From: Methylobacterium sp. Leaf91 | GTDB taxonomy: Bacteria; Pseudomonadota; Alphaproteobacteria; Rhizobiales; Beijerinckiaceae | Direction: 5' to 3' | NCBI RefSeq assembly: GCF_001422815.1 | Contig: NZ_LMMP01000005.1 | Location: 1,143-65,142 of the forward strand | Length of the DNA stretch: 64,000 nt | Shown here: positions 16,967 through 25,932 of the stretch, in pieces | Layout: each line of letters opens with the position of its first letter | Position numbering within the stretch: the first letter of the stretch is position 1 | The notes under the pieces: generated by a model | The model's database searches: none | Told to the model about the DNA's origin: nothing | The model's input: only the letters and a program-made list of their open reading frames with translations | Made by a program: the position numbers and the translations under genes

Positions 16967-18571
16967 ATGGCAGCGGGATCGGCTTCGGGCGGAACGACAA
17001 GCGGGATCGGCGTCTTCCGTCCCAGCCTCTGGGTGCCGGGGGATTGGAACGCCTTCTTCGGCTTCGGCACCAACATCCTGGTGAACCTCCTGGTCCTCAC
17101 CGGCCTGCTGCGCTTCGTCCTCGGCATGCCCGATGCCATCACCTTCGGGCGCATCCTGCCGGCCATCGGGCTGATGCTGTGCCTCTCCACCGCCTATTAC
17201 GGCTGGCTGGCCTACCGCCTGGCGAAGGCGACGGGCCGGAGCGACGTCTGCGCCCTGCCATCCGGCATCAGCGTCCCGCACATGTTCATCGTCGTCTTCG
17301 TCATCATGCTGCCGATCAAGCTCGCCACCGGAGATCCGGTGAAGGGCTGGGAGGCCGGCCTCGCCTGGGTCTTCATCCAGAGCTTCATCCTGATGATCGG
17401 CGGTTTCGTCGCCCCCGTCATCCGGCGGGTCACGCCGCGCGCCGCGCTCCTCGGCACGCTGGCCGGCGTCTCGGTCACCTTCATCGCCATGCGTCCGGCC
17501 CTGGAGATGATCACGACACCCGTGATCGGTGTCGTCGCCTTCGCCATCATCCTCCTCGCCTGGTTCGGCGGCTTGCGATATCCCGGCCGGATCCCCGCCG
17601 GCCTCGTCGCCATCCTGTTCGGGATGGTGGTGGCCTGGGGGGCCAAGCCGTTCGGCCTCGACATGGGCGGGGTCAGCGGTCCCGGTTTCCTCGCCGCCAT
17701 CCAGGGAATCGGTTTCTCGATTCCCCTGCCGGCCTTCGGCCACGTCTTCGGCGGGTTCGAGTTCCTCGGCGTGATCCTGGTGACCGCGATCCCGTTCGGC
17801 ATCTACGATCTCGTGGAGGCCATGGACAATGTCGAGAGTGCCGAGGTCGCCGGGGATGCCTATCCGACCACCCGCGTCCTCACGGCCGACGGCGCCGTCA
17901 GCCTGATCGGCTGCATGATGGGAAACCCCTTCATCAACGCGGTCTATATCGGCCATCCCGGTTGGAAGGCGATGGGCGGGCGGATCGGCTATTCGGTGGC
18001 CACGGGTCTGGTGATCCTGGCCCTGTGCTGGCTCAATCTCGTGTCGCTGCTCTCCAGCCTCGTACCCGTGGTCGCGATCGCGCCGATCCTCCTCTACATC
18101 GGCATGCTCATCGGGGCGCAGGCCTTCCAGGAGACGCCGCATTCCCATGCACCCGCGATCGTGCTCGCCTTCGCGCCGCATCTCGCCGCCTGGGCCAAGA
18201 CCCTCGTGGACGGCGCGCTGGGCGCGGCGGGCACCAGCGCGGCGGCGGTGGGGCTCGACAAGCTCGGACAGGTGGGCGTGCTCTATGGCGGGCTCGAAGT
18301 GCTCGGCGAGGGCGCGATCCTGGGTGGGCTGATCCTCGGCGCCATCGCGGTCTTCATCATCGAGCGCGATTTCGCCAAGGCGGCGGCTTTCTCGGGCGCC
18401 GGGGCGGTGATGACCTTTTTCGGCTTCATGCATGGCCCCGCGGTCGGAATCGCGGTGAAGCCCGGCCTGGCCCTTGCCTATCTCATGGTGGCGGGGCTCC
18501 TCTACGCAGCGTCCCGCGCCACCGCCGGGGAGCGGCTCATGCCGGTCTCGTCGGCACTGCCAGCGGAATAG
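16967..18571 (+). CDS. Xanthine/uracil-permease-like transporter
   Basis: This protein of about 534 residues has twelve or more hydrophobic spans, with motifs such as ALPSGISVPHMFIV and PFGIYDLVEAMDN that place it with NCS2/AzgA-like nucleobase permeases. It probably imports a purine, pyrimidine or related ureide by proton symport. The ATG at 16967 has GGGGAGGG six bases upstream; an ATG at 16940 is possible. It lies between the cysteine hydrolase (46 bp) and the AtzG-like gene (19 bp), so transporter and enzymes form one operon. Its sequence is clearly different from the NCS2 permease at 24291-25691. Confidence 0.82.
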   Translation: MAAGSASGGTTSGIGVFRPSLWVPGDWNAFFGFGTNILVNLLVLTGLLRFVLGMPDAITFGRILPAIGLMLCLSTAYYGWLAYRLAKATGRSDVCALPSGISVPHMFIVVFVIMLPIKLATGDPVKGWEAGLAWVFIQSFILMIGGFVAPVIRRVTPRAALLGTLAGVSVTFIAMRPALEMITTPVIGVVAFAIILLAWFGGLRYPGRIPAGLVAILFGMVVAWGAKPFGLDMGGVSGPGFLAAIQGIGFSIPLPAFGHVFGGFEFLGVILVTAIPFGIYDLVEAMDNVESAEVAGDAYPTTRVLTADGAVSLIGCMMGNPFINAVYIGHPGWKAMGGRIGYSVATGLVILALCWLNLVSLLSSLVPVVAIAPILLYIGMLIGAQAFQETPHSHAPAIVLAFAPHLAAWAKTLVDGALGAAGTSAAAVGLDKLGQVGVLYGGLEVLGEGAILGGLILGAIAVFIIERDFAKAAAFSGAGAVMTFFGFMHGPAVGIAVKPGLALAYLMVAGLLYAASRATAGERLMPVSSALPAE

Positions 18572-18590
18572 AAGAGACAGGGAGACGATC

Positions 18591-18797
18591 ATGGTCGAGA
18601 TGCCGAAGACCGAACCCGCACCGGGGGGGCTCGACGCCTATATCGACGCTGCCTCCTCGCTCCTGGGCATTCCCCTCGACCCCGCCTGGATCGCGGCAAT
18701 CGGGGCGAATCTCACGGTGCTTCAGGCCACTGCCGGCCTCGTCGCGGCCTTTCCCTTGCCCGACGAGGCGGAGCCGGCTCCGGTCTTCGTAGCGTGA
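18591..18797 (+). CDS. AtzG/HpxX-like small subunit (DUF4089)
   Basis: The 68-residue protein has an IDAASSLLGIPLDPAW motif and ends AFPLPDEAEPAPVFVA, the pattern of DUF4089 proteins. AtzG of this family forms a complex with the amidase AtzE and stabilises it; HpxX is the Klebsiella counterpart. The gene starts after a GGGAGACGATC ribosome site and lies 13 bp before the AtzE-like amidase, as in known atzGEH clusters. Family membership is clear from the length, closing motif and position. Confidence 0.88.
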   Translation: MVEMPKTEPAPGGLDAYIDAASSLLGIPLDPAWIAAIGANLTVLQATAGLVAAFPLPDEAEPAPVFVA

Positions 18798-18810
18798 GCA
18801 GCGGAACGCA

Positions 18811-20220
18811 ATGACGAACGACACGATGAACGATCCGAGCACGATGCACGCGGCGAAGATCGCCGGGTCCGTGAGGGACGGGGTGATCGGCGCCCGCGAA
18901 ACGGTCGAGGCCGTGCTCGCGCGCATCGCCCGGGTGGACACATCGGTGAATGCCTTCACCGACGTGCTGCCCGAGCGCGCGCTGGCCAGGGCAGATGCCA
19001 TCGATACGGCGCGGAACCGTGGTGAGGCGCTGGGGCCGCTGGCGGGCGTCCCCTTCGCGGTGAAGAACCTCATCGACATCGCGGGCCTGCCGACGCGGGC
19101 CGGCTCGAAGATCAACCGCGATCTCGCCCCCGCCGAACGCGACGGCGCCTTGGTGAGACGGCTCGAAGCGGCCGGGGCCATCCTCGTGGGCGGTCTCAAC
19201 ATGGGCGAGTATGCCTATGATTTCACGGGCGAGAACGTCCATGACGGCGCGACCCGCAACCCGCACGATCTCGGCCACATGTCCGGCGGCTCGTCCGGGG
19301 GTTCGGGCGGCGCGATCGGCGCGGGCCTCGTCCCGCTGGCCCTCGGCTCGGACACCAACGGCTCGATCCGCGTCCCCGCCGCCTTCTGCGGCTGCTTCGG
19401 GCTGAAGCCCACCTATGGCCGGCTGACGCGGGCGGGAAGCTTCCCCTTCGTCGGCAGCCTCGACCATCTCGGGCCGATGGCACGCAGCGTCACCGACCTC
19501 GCTTTGTCCTACGATGCCATGCAGGGGGCCGATCCGGACGATCCGGTGGCGACCACCCGCGCGCCCGATCCCGCCATGCCGGGCCTCGATGACGGCATCG
19601 GCGATCTGCGCATCGCCGTGGCGGGCGGATACTTCGCGCGTGGCGGTGACCACGAGGCCTTCGTGGCGGTGGAAACCCTCGCCGCATCCCTGGGCGCCAA
19701 GCGCCGGGTGGAGATCCCCGAAGCCGCACGGGCGCGGGCCGCCGCCTACCTCATCACCGCCGCCGAGGGTGCGGCCCTCCATCTCGACCGCTTGCGCACC
19801 CGCGCCGCCGATTTCGACCCGGCCGTGCGCGACCGGCTCATCGCGGGAGCGATGATTCCGGCTCCCTTCGTCGAGCGCGCGCAGCGCTTCCGCCGCTGGT
19901 ACCGGGCGGCGATGCTCGACCTGTTCCGCGAGGTCGACATCATCCTGGCACCCTCGACCCCGTGCCGGGCTCCGAAATCGGGCCAGGTCACCTTCGAGCT
20001 CGACGGCGTCACGCTGCCGGTGCGGGCGAATATCGGCGTTTTCACGCAGCCGATCTCGTTCATCGGCCTGCCCGTGGTGGCGGTGCCGGTACGGGTCGAT
20101 GACGGCCTGCCCCTCGGTGTCCAGATCATCGCCGCTCCGTGGCGCGAGGATCTGGCGCTCCGGGTCGCGCGCCACCTGGAGAGGAACGGCGTCGTCTCCG
20201 CGCCGCATGCGACCCTGTGA
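18811..20220 (+). CDS. AtzE family amidohydrolase (HpxY-like)
   Basis: The 469-residue amidase-signature enzyme has the catalytic Lys85 (PFAVKNLID), the GGSSGGSGGAIGAG loop with the cis-Ser at 161-162, and nucleophile Ser185 in GSDTNGSIRVP. AtzE hydrolyses 1-carboxybiuret in cyanuric acid breakdown; relatives occur with DUF4089 and DUF3225 partners in many Proteobacteria without the rest of that pathway. Here it is flanked by exactly those partners. Atz-type carboxybiuret hydrolysis and Hpx-type oxalurate/oxamate metabolism are both possible, and the purine context favours the latter. A second Met at residue 6 could be the true start. Confidence 0.88.
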   Translation: MTNDTMNDPSTMHAAKIAGSVRDGVIGARETVEAVLARIARVDTSVNAFTDVLPERALARADAIDTARNRGEALGPLAGVPFAVKNLIDIAGLPTRAGSKINRDLAPAERDGALVRRLEAAGAILVGGLNMGEYAYDFTGENVHDGATRNPHDLGHMSGGSSGGSGGAIGAGLVPLALGSDTNGSIRVPAAFCGCFGLKPTYGRLTRAGSFPFVGSLDHLGPMARSVTDLALSYDAMQGADPDDPVATTRAPDPAMPGLDDGIGDLRIAVAGGYFARGGDHEAFVAVETLAASLGAKRRVEIPEAARARAAAYLITAAEGAALHLDRLRTRAADFDPAVRDRLIAGAMIPAPFVERAQRFRRWYRAAMLDLFREVDIILAPSTPCRAPKSGQVTFELDGVTLPVRANIGVFTQPISFIGLPVVAVPVRVDDGLPLGVQIIAAPWREDLALRVARHLERNGVVSAPHATL

Positions 20221-20228
20221 GCGAGCCG

Positions 20229-20609
20229 ATGGACATCGACGCAGCCGACGTGATCGCGGAAGTCGAGGCCGCCTTCGCGGCCTATGAAAAGGCGCTGACC
20301 GGCAACGACGTGGCGACGCTGGAAGCCCTGTTCCACGACGATCCCCGGACCATCCGCTATGGCGGGGGCGAGAACCTCTACGGCATGGACGCGATCCGTG
20401 CCTTCCGCCGCGCGCGCTCGCCGGCCGGGCTGGAACGGACCCTGTCCGATACGGTGATCACGGCCTATGGGCGGGATACGGCCGTGGCGATGACCCTGTT
20501 CCGCCGCGACGGATCGCCCGGCAAGGTGGGTCGGCAAAGTCAGACCTGGATCCGTTTTCCCGATGGCTGGAAGGTCGTCGCCGCGCATGTGAGCGTCATC
20601 GACGGATAG
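20229..20609 (+). CDS. AtzH/HpxZ-like protein (DUF3225, NTF2-like fold)
   Basis: The 126-residue protein has the DUF3225 pattern: EAAFAAYEKALTGNDVATL, DPRTIRYGGGENLYG and SQTWIRFPDGWKVVAAHVS. From memory of the AtzH work, Tyr22 and Arg46 are needed for its amidase activity on 1,3-dicarboxyurea. Tyr19 and Arg43 here have the same spacing, which suggests an active enzyme. It starts 9 bp after the amidase stop and ends the operon. The Hpx counterpart HpxZ has no firm biochemical role. Confidence 0.87.
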   Translation: MDIDAADVIAEVEAAFAAYEKALTGNDVATLEALFHDDPRTIRYGGGENLYGMDAIRAFRRARSPAGLERTLSDTVITAYGRDTAVAMTLFRRDGSPGKVGRQSQTWIRFPDGWKVVAAHVSVIDG

Positions 20610-20692
20610 GCGCGGAGAGCCCTGGCCTGCCTCTCTCGCGGAGACCGCGTAGGAGAGCGAGCGTCAGCGACGTGCGGGGCGGTAGCGCCTGC

Positions 20693-21307
20693 TCACGTCT
20701 CCTGAGGCGTCGTCTCGGTCACCACGCGGCGCAGGCGACCCTTGCGCTTCTCGTACTGGAACATCGAGGTCAGGGTCGGATCAGCCGGATCCGATGCCGG
20801 GCTCATCGGCGCCAACTCGGGCGCCGGCGCAGGCTCGGGGGCCGGTGCAGGCTCGACCGCCGGGGTGGGAGCCCTCCGTTCGAGCGCGAGGCGCACCACC
20901 TCACGGTCGCGCAGAATGATGGCCGCAATGGCGTTGTCGGCGGCCATCGTCGCGCTGGCGCCGTCGGTGAACGTGATCGGCAGGGTCGCGGTGGTCGTGG
21001 CCGAGGATTCGAGCACATCGAGCCCGAGCCCCACGAAGGAGGCCGCAAAACCGAAGGGCGACGGCAGGGCCTTGGTCGTCGTGGCGAGCGCGCCTTGGAG
21101 ACCGCGCACGATGTCGCCGCTCCAATGCGGCTCCGTCGCCGGGTCGGTCGGCAGGCCGAGATCGGAAAGATCCTCCACGCCACGGATATCGCCGTTGGGA
21201 AAGCGAAACACGCCGTTGTCGTAGGTGGCCACTCCCTCGCCGAAGGAGCCCGCCGTGATCCGAATATCCGTCATCGTGCCGTCCTGGCGGACGTCGACCG
21301 CCGCCAT
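20693..21307 (-). CDS. Hypothetical protein with Pro/Ala-rich tail (204 aa)
   Basis: No family is recognised. The first 150 residues are a mixed hydrophilic domain (ITAGSFGEGVATYDNGVFRF, then a Gly/Ala-rich stretch and LPITFTDGASATMAADNAI), followed by a PAPEPAPAPELAP linker and a basic end. There is no clear signal peptide or membrane span. It faces the atzH gene tail to tail. A start at the internal Met12 (21274) is possible; neither start has a good ribosome site. Confidence 0.6.
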   Translation of the reverse strand: MAAVDVRQDGTMTDIRITAGSFGEGVATYDNGVFRFPNGDIRGVEDLSDLGLPTDPATEPHWSGDIVRGLQGALATTTKALPSPFGFAASFVGLGLDVLESSATTTATLPITFTDGASATMAADNAIAAIILRDREVVRLALERRAPTPAVEPAPAPEPAPAPELAPMSPASDPADPTLTSMFQYEKRKGRLRRVVTETTPQET

Positions 21308-21350
21308 CGCCCGAACCTACGCAGCCATGTGTCCGAAACAGGGCGTCGCC

Positions 21351-22781
21351 TCAGACGGCCGGCGCGGGCGCCGTACCATAGGCCTCCGCCATCTCGGCGA
21401 TGGCATCGAGCTTGGCATGGAGCGCCGACCAATCGTCCCGCTCGGCAATCGGATCCCACAGCGCCTCGACCTCTTCGATCAGCATCGTGCAGGGCTCGCG
21501 CCGCGCAAAATACGGATGATCGAGCCGGATTCCTTCCGCCGGGGACAGGGAAGCGAGGCTGGTTCTGACGGGGGCGAAATCCTCGCGCTCGTAGAAGGCG
21601 GAGGAGGGGCTCGCCGCCGCACGGTCGGTGCTGGCGAGGCCGCCATACCAGTCGAAGAACGTCTGCTCGAACGGCGCCCGGCTCTTCGCCAGGAAGCCCC
21701 AGAAGGCGGCGACGAACCGGTGCAAATCCGCCTCGTCCGCCGGCTTTGCCAGGCCCAGCCGGGCGAGGAGGGCCTCGGCGAAGGCATCCTGAAGGCTCGT
21801 CCCGAAGACCTTCAGCGCGCCTTCGAGGGCTTCGCGGTCGGCGAGCGGCATCAGGCATTCGGCGAGCCGGCTGAGGTTCCAGAACAGCGCCTCGGGCTGC
21901 CGGCCGAAACTGTAGAGCCCTTGAACGTCGAAATAGGCGGCGGTGAAGCTCGGATCACTGGCGGGCGCGAAGCGCCACGGGCCGTAATCGAAGCTTTCGC
22001 CGGTGACGTTGATGTTGTCGGTGTTCAGCACCCCATGGACGAAGCCCGCCGCCATCCACTGGGCGCCCGTGCGGGCGACCCTGCGGCAGACCTCCTCCAG
22101 GAAGGCGACGGCGCGGGGCCCGGTCTCCTCCCGCCACGCGTCGGGCAGGTAGGTCCCCACCGTGTAATCGAGGAGTTTCTGGATGTTGTGCGGCTCGTCC
22201 AGCGCGAGCAGGCGCTGGAAGCTGCCGATGCGGATATGGGAATGGCTCAGCCGCACCAGGACGCTGGACCGGGCGGGGGAGGGCTCGTCGCCGCGCTCCA
22301 AGTCTTCGCCGGTCTCGATCAGGCTGAAGGTCTTCGAGGTGTTGACGCCCAGGGCCTCGAGCATGGAGGTGGCGAGAATCTCGCGCATGCCTCCCTTCAG
22401 GGTGAGGCGGCCATCGGCGGTGCGCGACCATGGTGTGGTGCCGCTGCCCTTCGTCGCGAGATCGAGGAGACGCCCATCCACGAGGTCGTGAAGCTGCGCG
22501 AACAGGAAGCCGCGCCCGTCGCCGAGATCGGGGTTGTACGAGCGGAACTGGTGGCCGTGATAGCGCAGCGCCAGCGGCTGGGGCAGGCTACCGGGTAGCG
22601 GCTGGAAACGGCCGAAATGCGCGATCCACGACTCGTCGGACAGACCGTCGAGCCCCACCCGCGCCGACCAGGGCCGGTTGCGATAGCGCAGGATCGTCTT
22701 CGGGAAATCGGCGGCGGCGACGACGTCGTAGAAGTCGGTGCCGAGTTCCATGTGCTTCGCGGCGGTGCGGGGTGATGGCAT
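21351..22781 (-). CDS. selO: Protein adenylyltransferase SelO (YdiU/UPF0061)
   Basis: The 476-residue protein has the SelO pseudokinase pattern: YHGHQFRSYNPDLGDGRG, DLATKGSGTTPWSRTADGRL, the helix GGMREILATSMLEALGV, FVHGVLNTDNINVTGES and FDYGPW. SelO family proteins transfer AMP from ATP to Ser, Thr or Tyr of target proteins in redox stress. The bacterial form here lacks the C-terminal selenocysteine of animal homologues. The start was set at the ATG before PSPRTAAKHMELG because upstream in-frame sequence has no SelO similarity. Neighbours give no direct clue to targets. Confidence 0.92.
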   Translation of the reverse strand: MPSPRTAAKHMELGTDFYDVVAAADFPKTILRYRNRPWSARVGLDGLSDESWIAHFGRFQPLPGSLPQPLALRYHGHQFRSYNPDLGDGRGFLFAQLHDLVDGRLLDLATKGSGTTPWSRTADGRLTLKGGMREILATSMLEALGVNTSKTFSLIETGEDLERGDEPSPARSSVLVRLSHSHIRIGSFQRLLALDEPHNIQKLLDYTVGTYLPDAWREETGPRAVAFLEEVCRRVARTGAQWMAAGFVHGVLNTDNINVTGESFDYGPWRFAPASDPSFTAAYFDVQGLYSFGRQPEALFWNLSRLAECLMPLADREALEGALKVFGTSLQDAFAEALLARLGLAKPADEADLHRFVAAFWGFLAKSRAPFEQTFFDWYGGLASTDRAAASPSSAFYEREDFAPVRTSLASLSPAEGIRLDHPYFARREPCTMLIEEVEALWDPIAERDDWSALHAKLDAIAEMAEAYGTAPAPAV

Positions 22782-22879
22782 GGGCGAGCGCGGGTTCCTG
22801 CGATGGAGGCCGGACTCTAGCGAGAGCGGCGCTGCGATGACAGCCACCCCAGATGACGCGAGCGCCTCTCGGGGGAGAG

Positions 22880-23374
22880 TCATGACCCCTCGAACCGGCG
22901 CTGCTCCGCGCGGCTCGCCAGAATGACGACCTTGCCGGGAAACCGTTCGATCAGAGCGAGGTTCCTCGCCCGCCTCTTGCGGTTCCAGGTCCAGACGTAG
23001 CGCAGGAACTCCATATCGAGCCGCTCCGGGCAACCGAGCGCCGCATCCGGCCGGACCCGGCCGTAGCTCGCCGCCAGCCGGCGGATCACCCGCGCCATCG
23101 TGAGCCAGGCCGGAAGATCGAGATAGACCAGTGTGTCCGCCGCCTCGAAGCGCGGCCCGATCGTGTCGGTGTAGTTCCCGTCGATGATCCAGCGCGGAAG
23201 GGCGGCGAGACGCTCCACCTCGGCGCGGAACGCCTCGGCCGGCACGGGCTCCCAGCCCGGACGGAAATAGGCCTGATCGAGATGGAAGACGGGCAGGCTG
23301 CGGGCGGAGCCCAGGCGTCTCGCCAGGGTCGATTTCCCGCTGCCCGGCGGCCCCATGACGATCACGCGCTGCAT
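22880..23374 (-). CDS. Small P-loop kinase (adenylate-kinase-like, FlaR-type)
   Basis: The 164-residue protein has a Walker A motif GPPGSGKST (residues 8-16), a HLDQAYFRPGWEP segment, WIIDGNYTDT and a basic end. This matches the small AAA/adenylate-kinase-like proteins sometimes labelled DNA topology modulation protein FlaR. It probably phosphorylates a small molecule, but the substrate is unknown and the FlaR name is historical. It lies between urate oxidase and selO on the minus strand, possibly co-transcribed with them. Confidence 0.75.
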   Translation of the reverse strand: MQRVIVMGPPGSGKSTLARRLGSARSLPVFHLDQAYFRPGWEPVPAEAFRAEVERLAALPRWIIDGNYTDTIGPRFEAADTLVYLDLPAWLTMARVIRRLAASYGRVRPDAALGCPERLDMEFLRYVWTWNRKRRARNLALIERFPGKVVILASRAEQRRFEGS

Positions 23375-23425
23375 GCGGACCTGCTTAGCCGATGAGCGGT
23401 CGCCGCCGCCAGAGTGTGCGTCGCG

Positions 23426-24268
23426 CTACCGCTCCCGCCCGATCGTCGCCTCGATCTGTCCGTGCGGTTCGTCGGTGGGCAGGAACACAGCGTTCGGGTT
23501 GTCGAGGCCGAAAGGCGCGAGGTTGATCGGGATGTAGTGCTTGTTGGGCATGGCGAAGGCGATCTCGGCGATCTCCGGGATCGCGGCCAGGACCGCCTCG
23601 CCCATCCGGTACATGCTGTCCTGGACACCGTAGCTGTACGTCGTGCCGAACACCGCGATGAGGGTCGCCAGCACCTGGGCGTTGGCGGCAGCATAATCGG
23701 CCGGGATGCCGGCCCAGGTCCAGGTCGCGTCCATGCTCGTCGCGGCGATGCGGTCGCTGGTATCCGGCAGGGTACGGTATTGGTCATCGACGAAATCGGC
23801 CCAGCCGGACTGGGTCGTCTTCATGAAGGTGTAGCCGCGCAAGCCGGATTTCAGCACCGACCCGGCGCGGTTCGCCGTGAGCTTGACGAAGCCGACGCCG
23901 TTGCCGTCGAGGGTGAAGGTATGGCCATGCGGCACGCCCGCGATGGCGTGGCGCAGCCAGCGCGTCTCTCGCGCCTCGATCACGACCTCCTCGACCTGTG
24001 GATAGGCGTCGAGGAAGACCGATGCCACGGCGCCGGCGAACGCTTCCTTCTCCGCCGTGAGATGCTTCGCCGCCGTGACGTTGACGATGTTCTTGACGCT
24101 GTCGGTGGCGACGCAGGCCCGGTTGTCGCCCGCCGTCCAGGCACGGTCGAAACCGCCCTTCATCAGCACCTTCACGTCGAGTTCGCGCGGGGTATGGTGG
24201 TCGCCGTCGCGGGCCAGCCGCATCACCCGCACCCGTCCCTTGCCGTAGGTCGACGCCGTCAGGGCCAT
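23426..24268 (-). CDS. Urate oxidase (uricase)
   Basis: The 280-residue cofactor-independent uricase has two tunnelling-fold halves. Conserved stretches include YGKGRVRVMRLARDGD, the catalytic lysine/threonine region DSVKNIVNVTAAKH, YTFMKTTQSGWADF, and the C-terminal MPNKHYIPINLAPF. It oxidises urate to 5-hydroxyisourate, which the fused enzyme at 25933-26829 then processes. It lies 22 bp downstream of a urate/xanthine-type permease on the same strand, so both form an operon. The start was set at the ATG before ALTASTYGKG. Some genomes call this gene uao, uox or pucL. Confidence 0.93.
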   Translation of the reverse strand: MALTASTYGKGRVRVMRLARDGDHHTPRELDVKVLMKGGFDRAWTAGDNRACVATDSVKNIVNVTAAKHLTAEKEAFAGAVASVFLDAYPQVEEVVIEARETRWLRHAIAGVPHGHTFTLDGNGVGFVKLTANRAGSVLKSGLRGYTFMKTTQSGWADFVDDQYRTLPDTSDRIAATSMDATWTWAGIPADYAAANAQVLATLIAVFGTTYSYGVQDSMYRMGEAVLAAIPEIAEIAFAMPNKHYIPINLAPFGLDNPNAVFLPTDEPHGQIEATIGRER

Positions 24269-24290
24269 GATCGGTTCCTTCTCGTTTGCC

Positions 24291-25691
24291 TCAGGCCTCG
24301 GCCGCGTGGGCGATGCGGGTCGCCTCCGAACGTGCGGATGCCGCATCGCCAAGGCCGTTGAAGAACAGATTCAGCACCACCGCCGCCACAGCCGCGAGCA
24401 GGATGCCGGATTCCAGCAGCGGATGCAGCGCATGCGGCATATGCTTGAAGAAATTCGGCGCCACGAGAGGGATCAGGCCGAAGCCCACCGATACGGCGAC
24501 GATGAAGAGGTTGTTGCGGTTGCGCGCGAAATCGACCGCGCCGAGGATGCGTGCGCCCGTGGCCGCCACCATGCCGAACATGACGAGGCCCGCGCCGCCC
24601 AGGACGCATTGCGGCACCGCTTCCACCAGGGCTGCGAGCTTCGGGATCAGGCCCAGGCCGAGCATGATGAAACCACCCACCACCGCCACGTAACGCGAGC
24701 GCACGCCCGTGACCCCGACGAGGCCGATATTCTGCGAGAAGGAGCTGTAGGGGAAGGTGTTGAACACGCCGCCCAGCAGCGTGCCGAGCCCGTCGGCGCG
24801 CAGGCCGCGGCCAAGCCGCTCCTCATCGACCGGGTCGTCGGTGATCTCGGCCAGGGCCAGGAACATGCCGGTCGATTCGATCATCACCACCACCATCACG
24901 AGACAGAGCGTGAGGCTCGCCACGAGATCGAATTTTGGCCAGCCGAAGGCGAAGGGACGCACGATGTCGAGCCAGGGGGCAGCACCGACGCGGGTGAGGT
25001 CGACGAGGCCGAACGTACTCGCAGCCAGCATGCCGGCGACGATCCCGATGAGCACCGAGGCCGAGGCGACGAAGCCCCTGGCGTAGCGCGTGAGGAGAAG
25101 GATCACCGCCAGGACGAAGAGCGCGATGCCGAGATAGAGCGGCGCGCCGTATTGCGGGTTGCCGACGCCCCCGCCGGCCCAGTTCACGGCGACCCGCATC
25201 AACGAGACGCCGATGACGAGGATGATCGTGCCGGTCACGACGGGAGGAAACAGCGGGAGCAGCCGGCCGACGAGCGGACCGGCCAGGAACGCGAACAGGC
25301 CGGAGACGATCACCGCCCCATAGATACCCGCGAGGCCGAGATCGGGGTTGGTGCCCATGGCGACCATCGGCGTCACGGCCGCGAAGGTGACCCCCATCAT
25401 CACGGGCATGCGGATGCCGATCCCGGGCATGCCCCAGGACTGGACCAGGGTGGCGAGACCACACGCGAAGAGATCCGCGCTCACGAGGAGCGCGACCTGC
25501 TCCGGTGCCAGACCCAGGGCGCGTCCCACGATGAGCGGCACCGCCACGGCACCGGCATACATGACGAGGACATGTTGGAGGCCAAGGAGGACCAGAGCGG
25601 CCGGCGCGACCTTTTCGGGAGGGCGCTCCATTCCCGGCAACGGATCGGTCGTGGAGGGAGAGCGTTCGATCACGGTCAAGGCTCCTTCCAT
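24291..25691 (-). CDS. NCS2 nucleobase permease, probably urate/xanthine
   Basis: The protein of about 466 residues has twelve or more membrane spans and the NCS2 motifs ALVLLGLQHVLVMYAGAVAV at the N-terminus and FNTFPYSSFSQNIGLVGVTG in the second half. NCS2 proteins import uracil, xanthine or urate with protons. The position directly upstream of urate oxidase, and divergent from the OHCU/HIU enzyme, points to urate or xanthine. The start is uncertain: ATG at 25691 is used, GTG at 25715 is also in frame, and an internal GTG has a better AAGGAG site. Confidence 0.9.
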   Translation of the reverse strand: MEGALTVIERSPSTTDPLPGMERPPEKVAPAALVLLGLQHVLVMYAGAVAVPLIVGRALGLAPEQVALLVSADLFACGLATLVQSWGMPGIGIRMPVMMGVTFAAVTPMVAMGTNPDLGLAGIYGAVIVSGLFAFLAGPLVGRLLPLFPPVVTGTIILVIGVSLMRVAVNWAGGGVGNPQYGAPLYLGIALFVLAVILLLTRYARGFVASASVLIGIVAGMLAASTFGLVDLTRVGAAPWLDIVRPFAFGWPKFDLVASLTLCLVMVVVMIESTGMFLALAEITDDPVDEERLGRGLRADGLGTLLGGVFNTFPYSSFSQNIGLVGVTGVRSRYVAVVGGFIMLGLGLIPKLAALVEAVPQCVLGGAGLVMFGMVAATGARILGAVDFARNRNNLFIVAVSVGFGLIPLVAPNFFKHMPHALHPLLESGILLAAVAAVVLNLFFNGLGDAASARSEATRIAHAAEA

Positions 25692-25932
25692 GGACCCGCC
25701 GCACGGCCCGCGCACGGCTCACCCATTTCGAGGAACACCCGCAAGCGATGTGCCAGCGAAACGACCCTCGGCAGGGATGCAAAGTCGGCGATCGTCCGCC
25801 CGCATTCACACCCATTCGCCTTACACTCGCTCGCCCGGGCCCCGATCGTTCTGGCCCGTTGCCTGCTATGAACGGGCGAGGGCCTATCCGGGACGAACAG
25901 CGGAGCGACGTGCCCCGGAGACGAGGGATGCC

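Noticed and set aside
16844..18592. 582-codon minus-strand frame
   Set aside because: Asp/Glu/His-rich complement of the permease at 16967-18571, with no domain.
24267..25871. 534-codon His/Asp/Glu-rich plus-strand frame
   Set aside because: Antisense to the NCS2 permease; the composition is the complement of a membrane protein.
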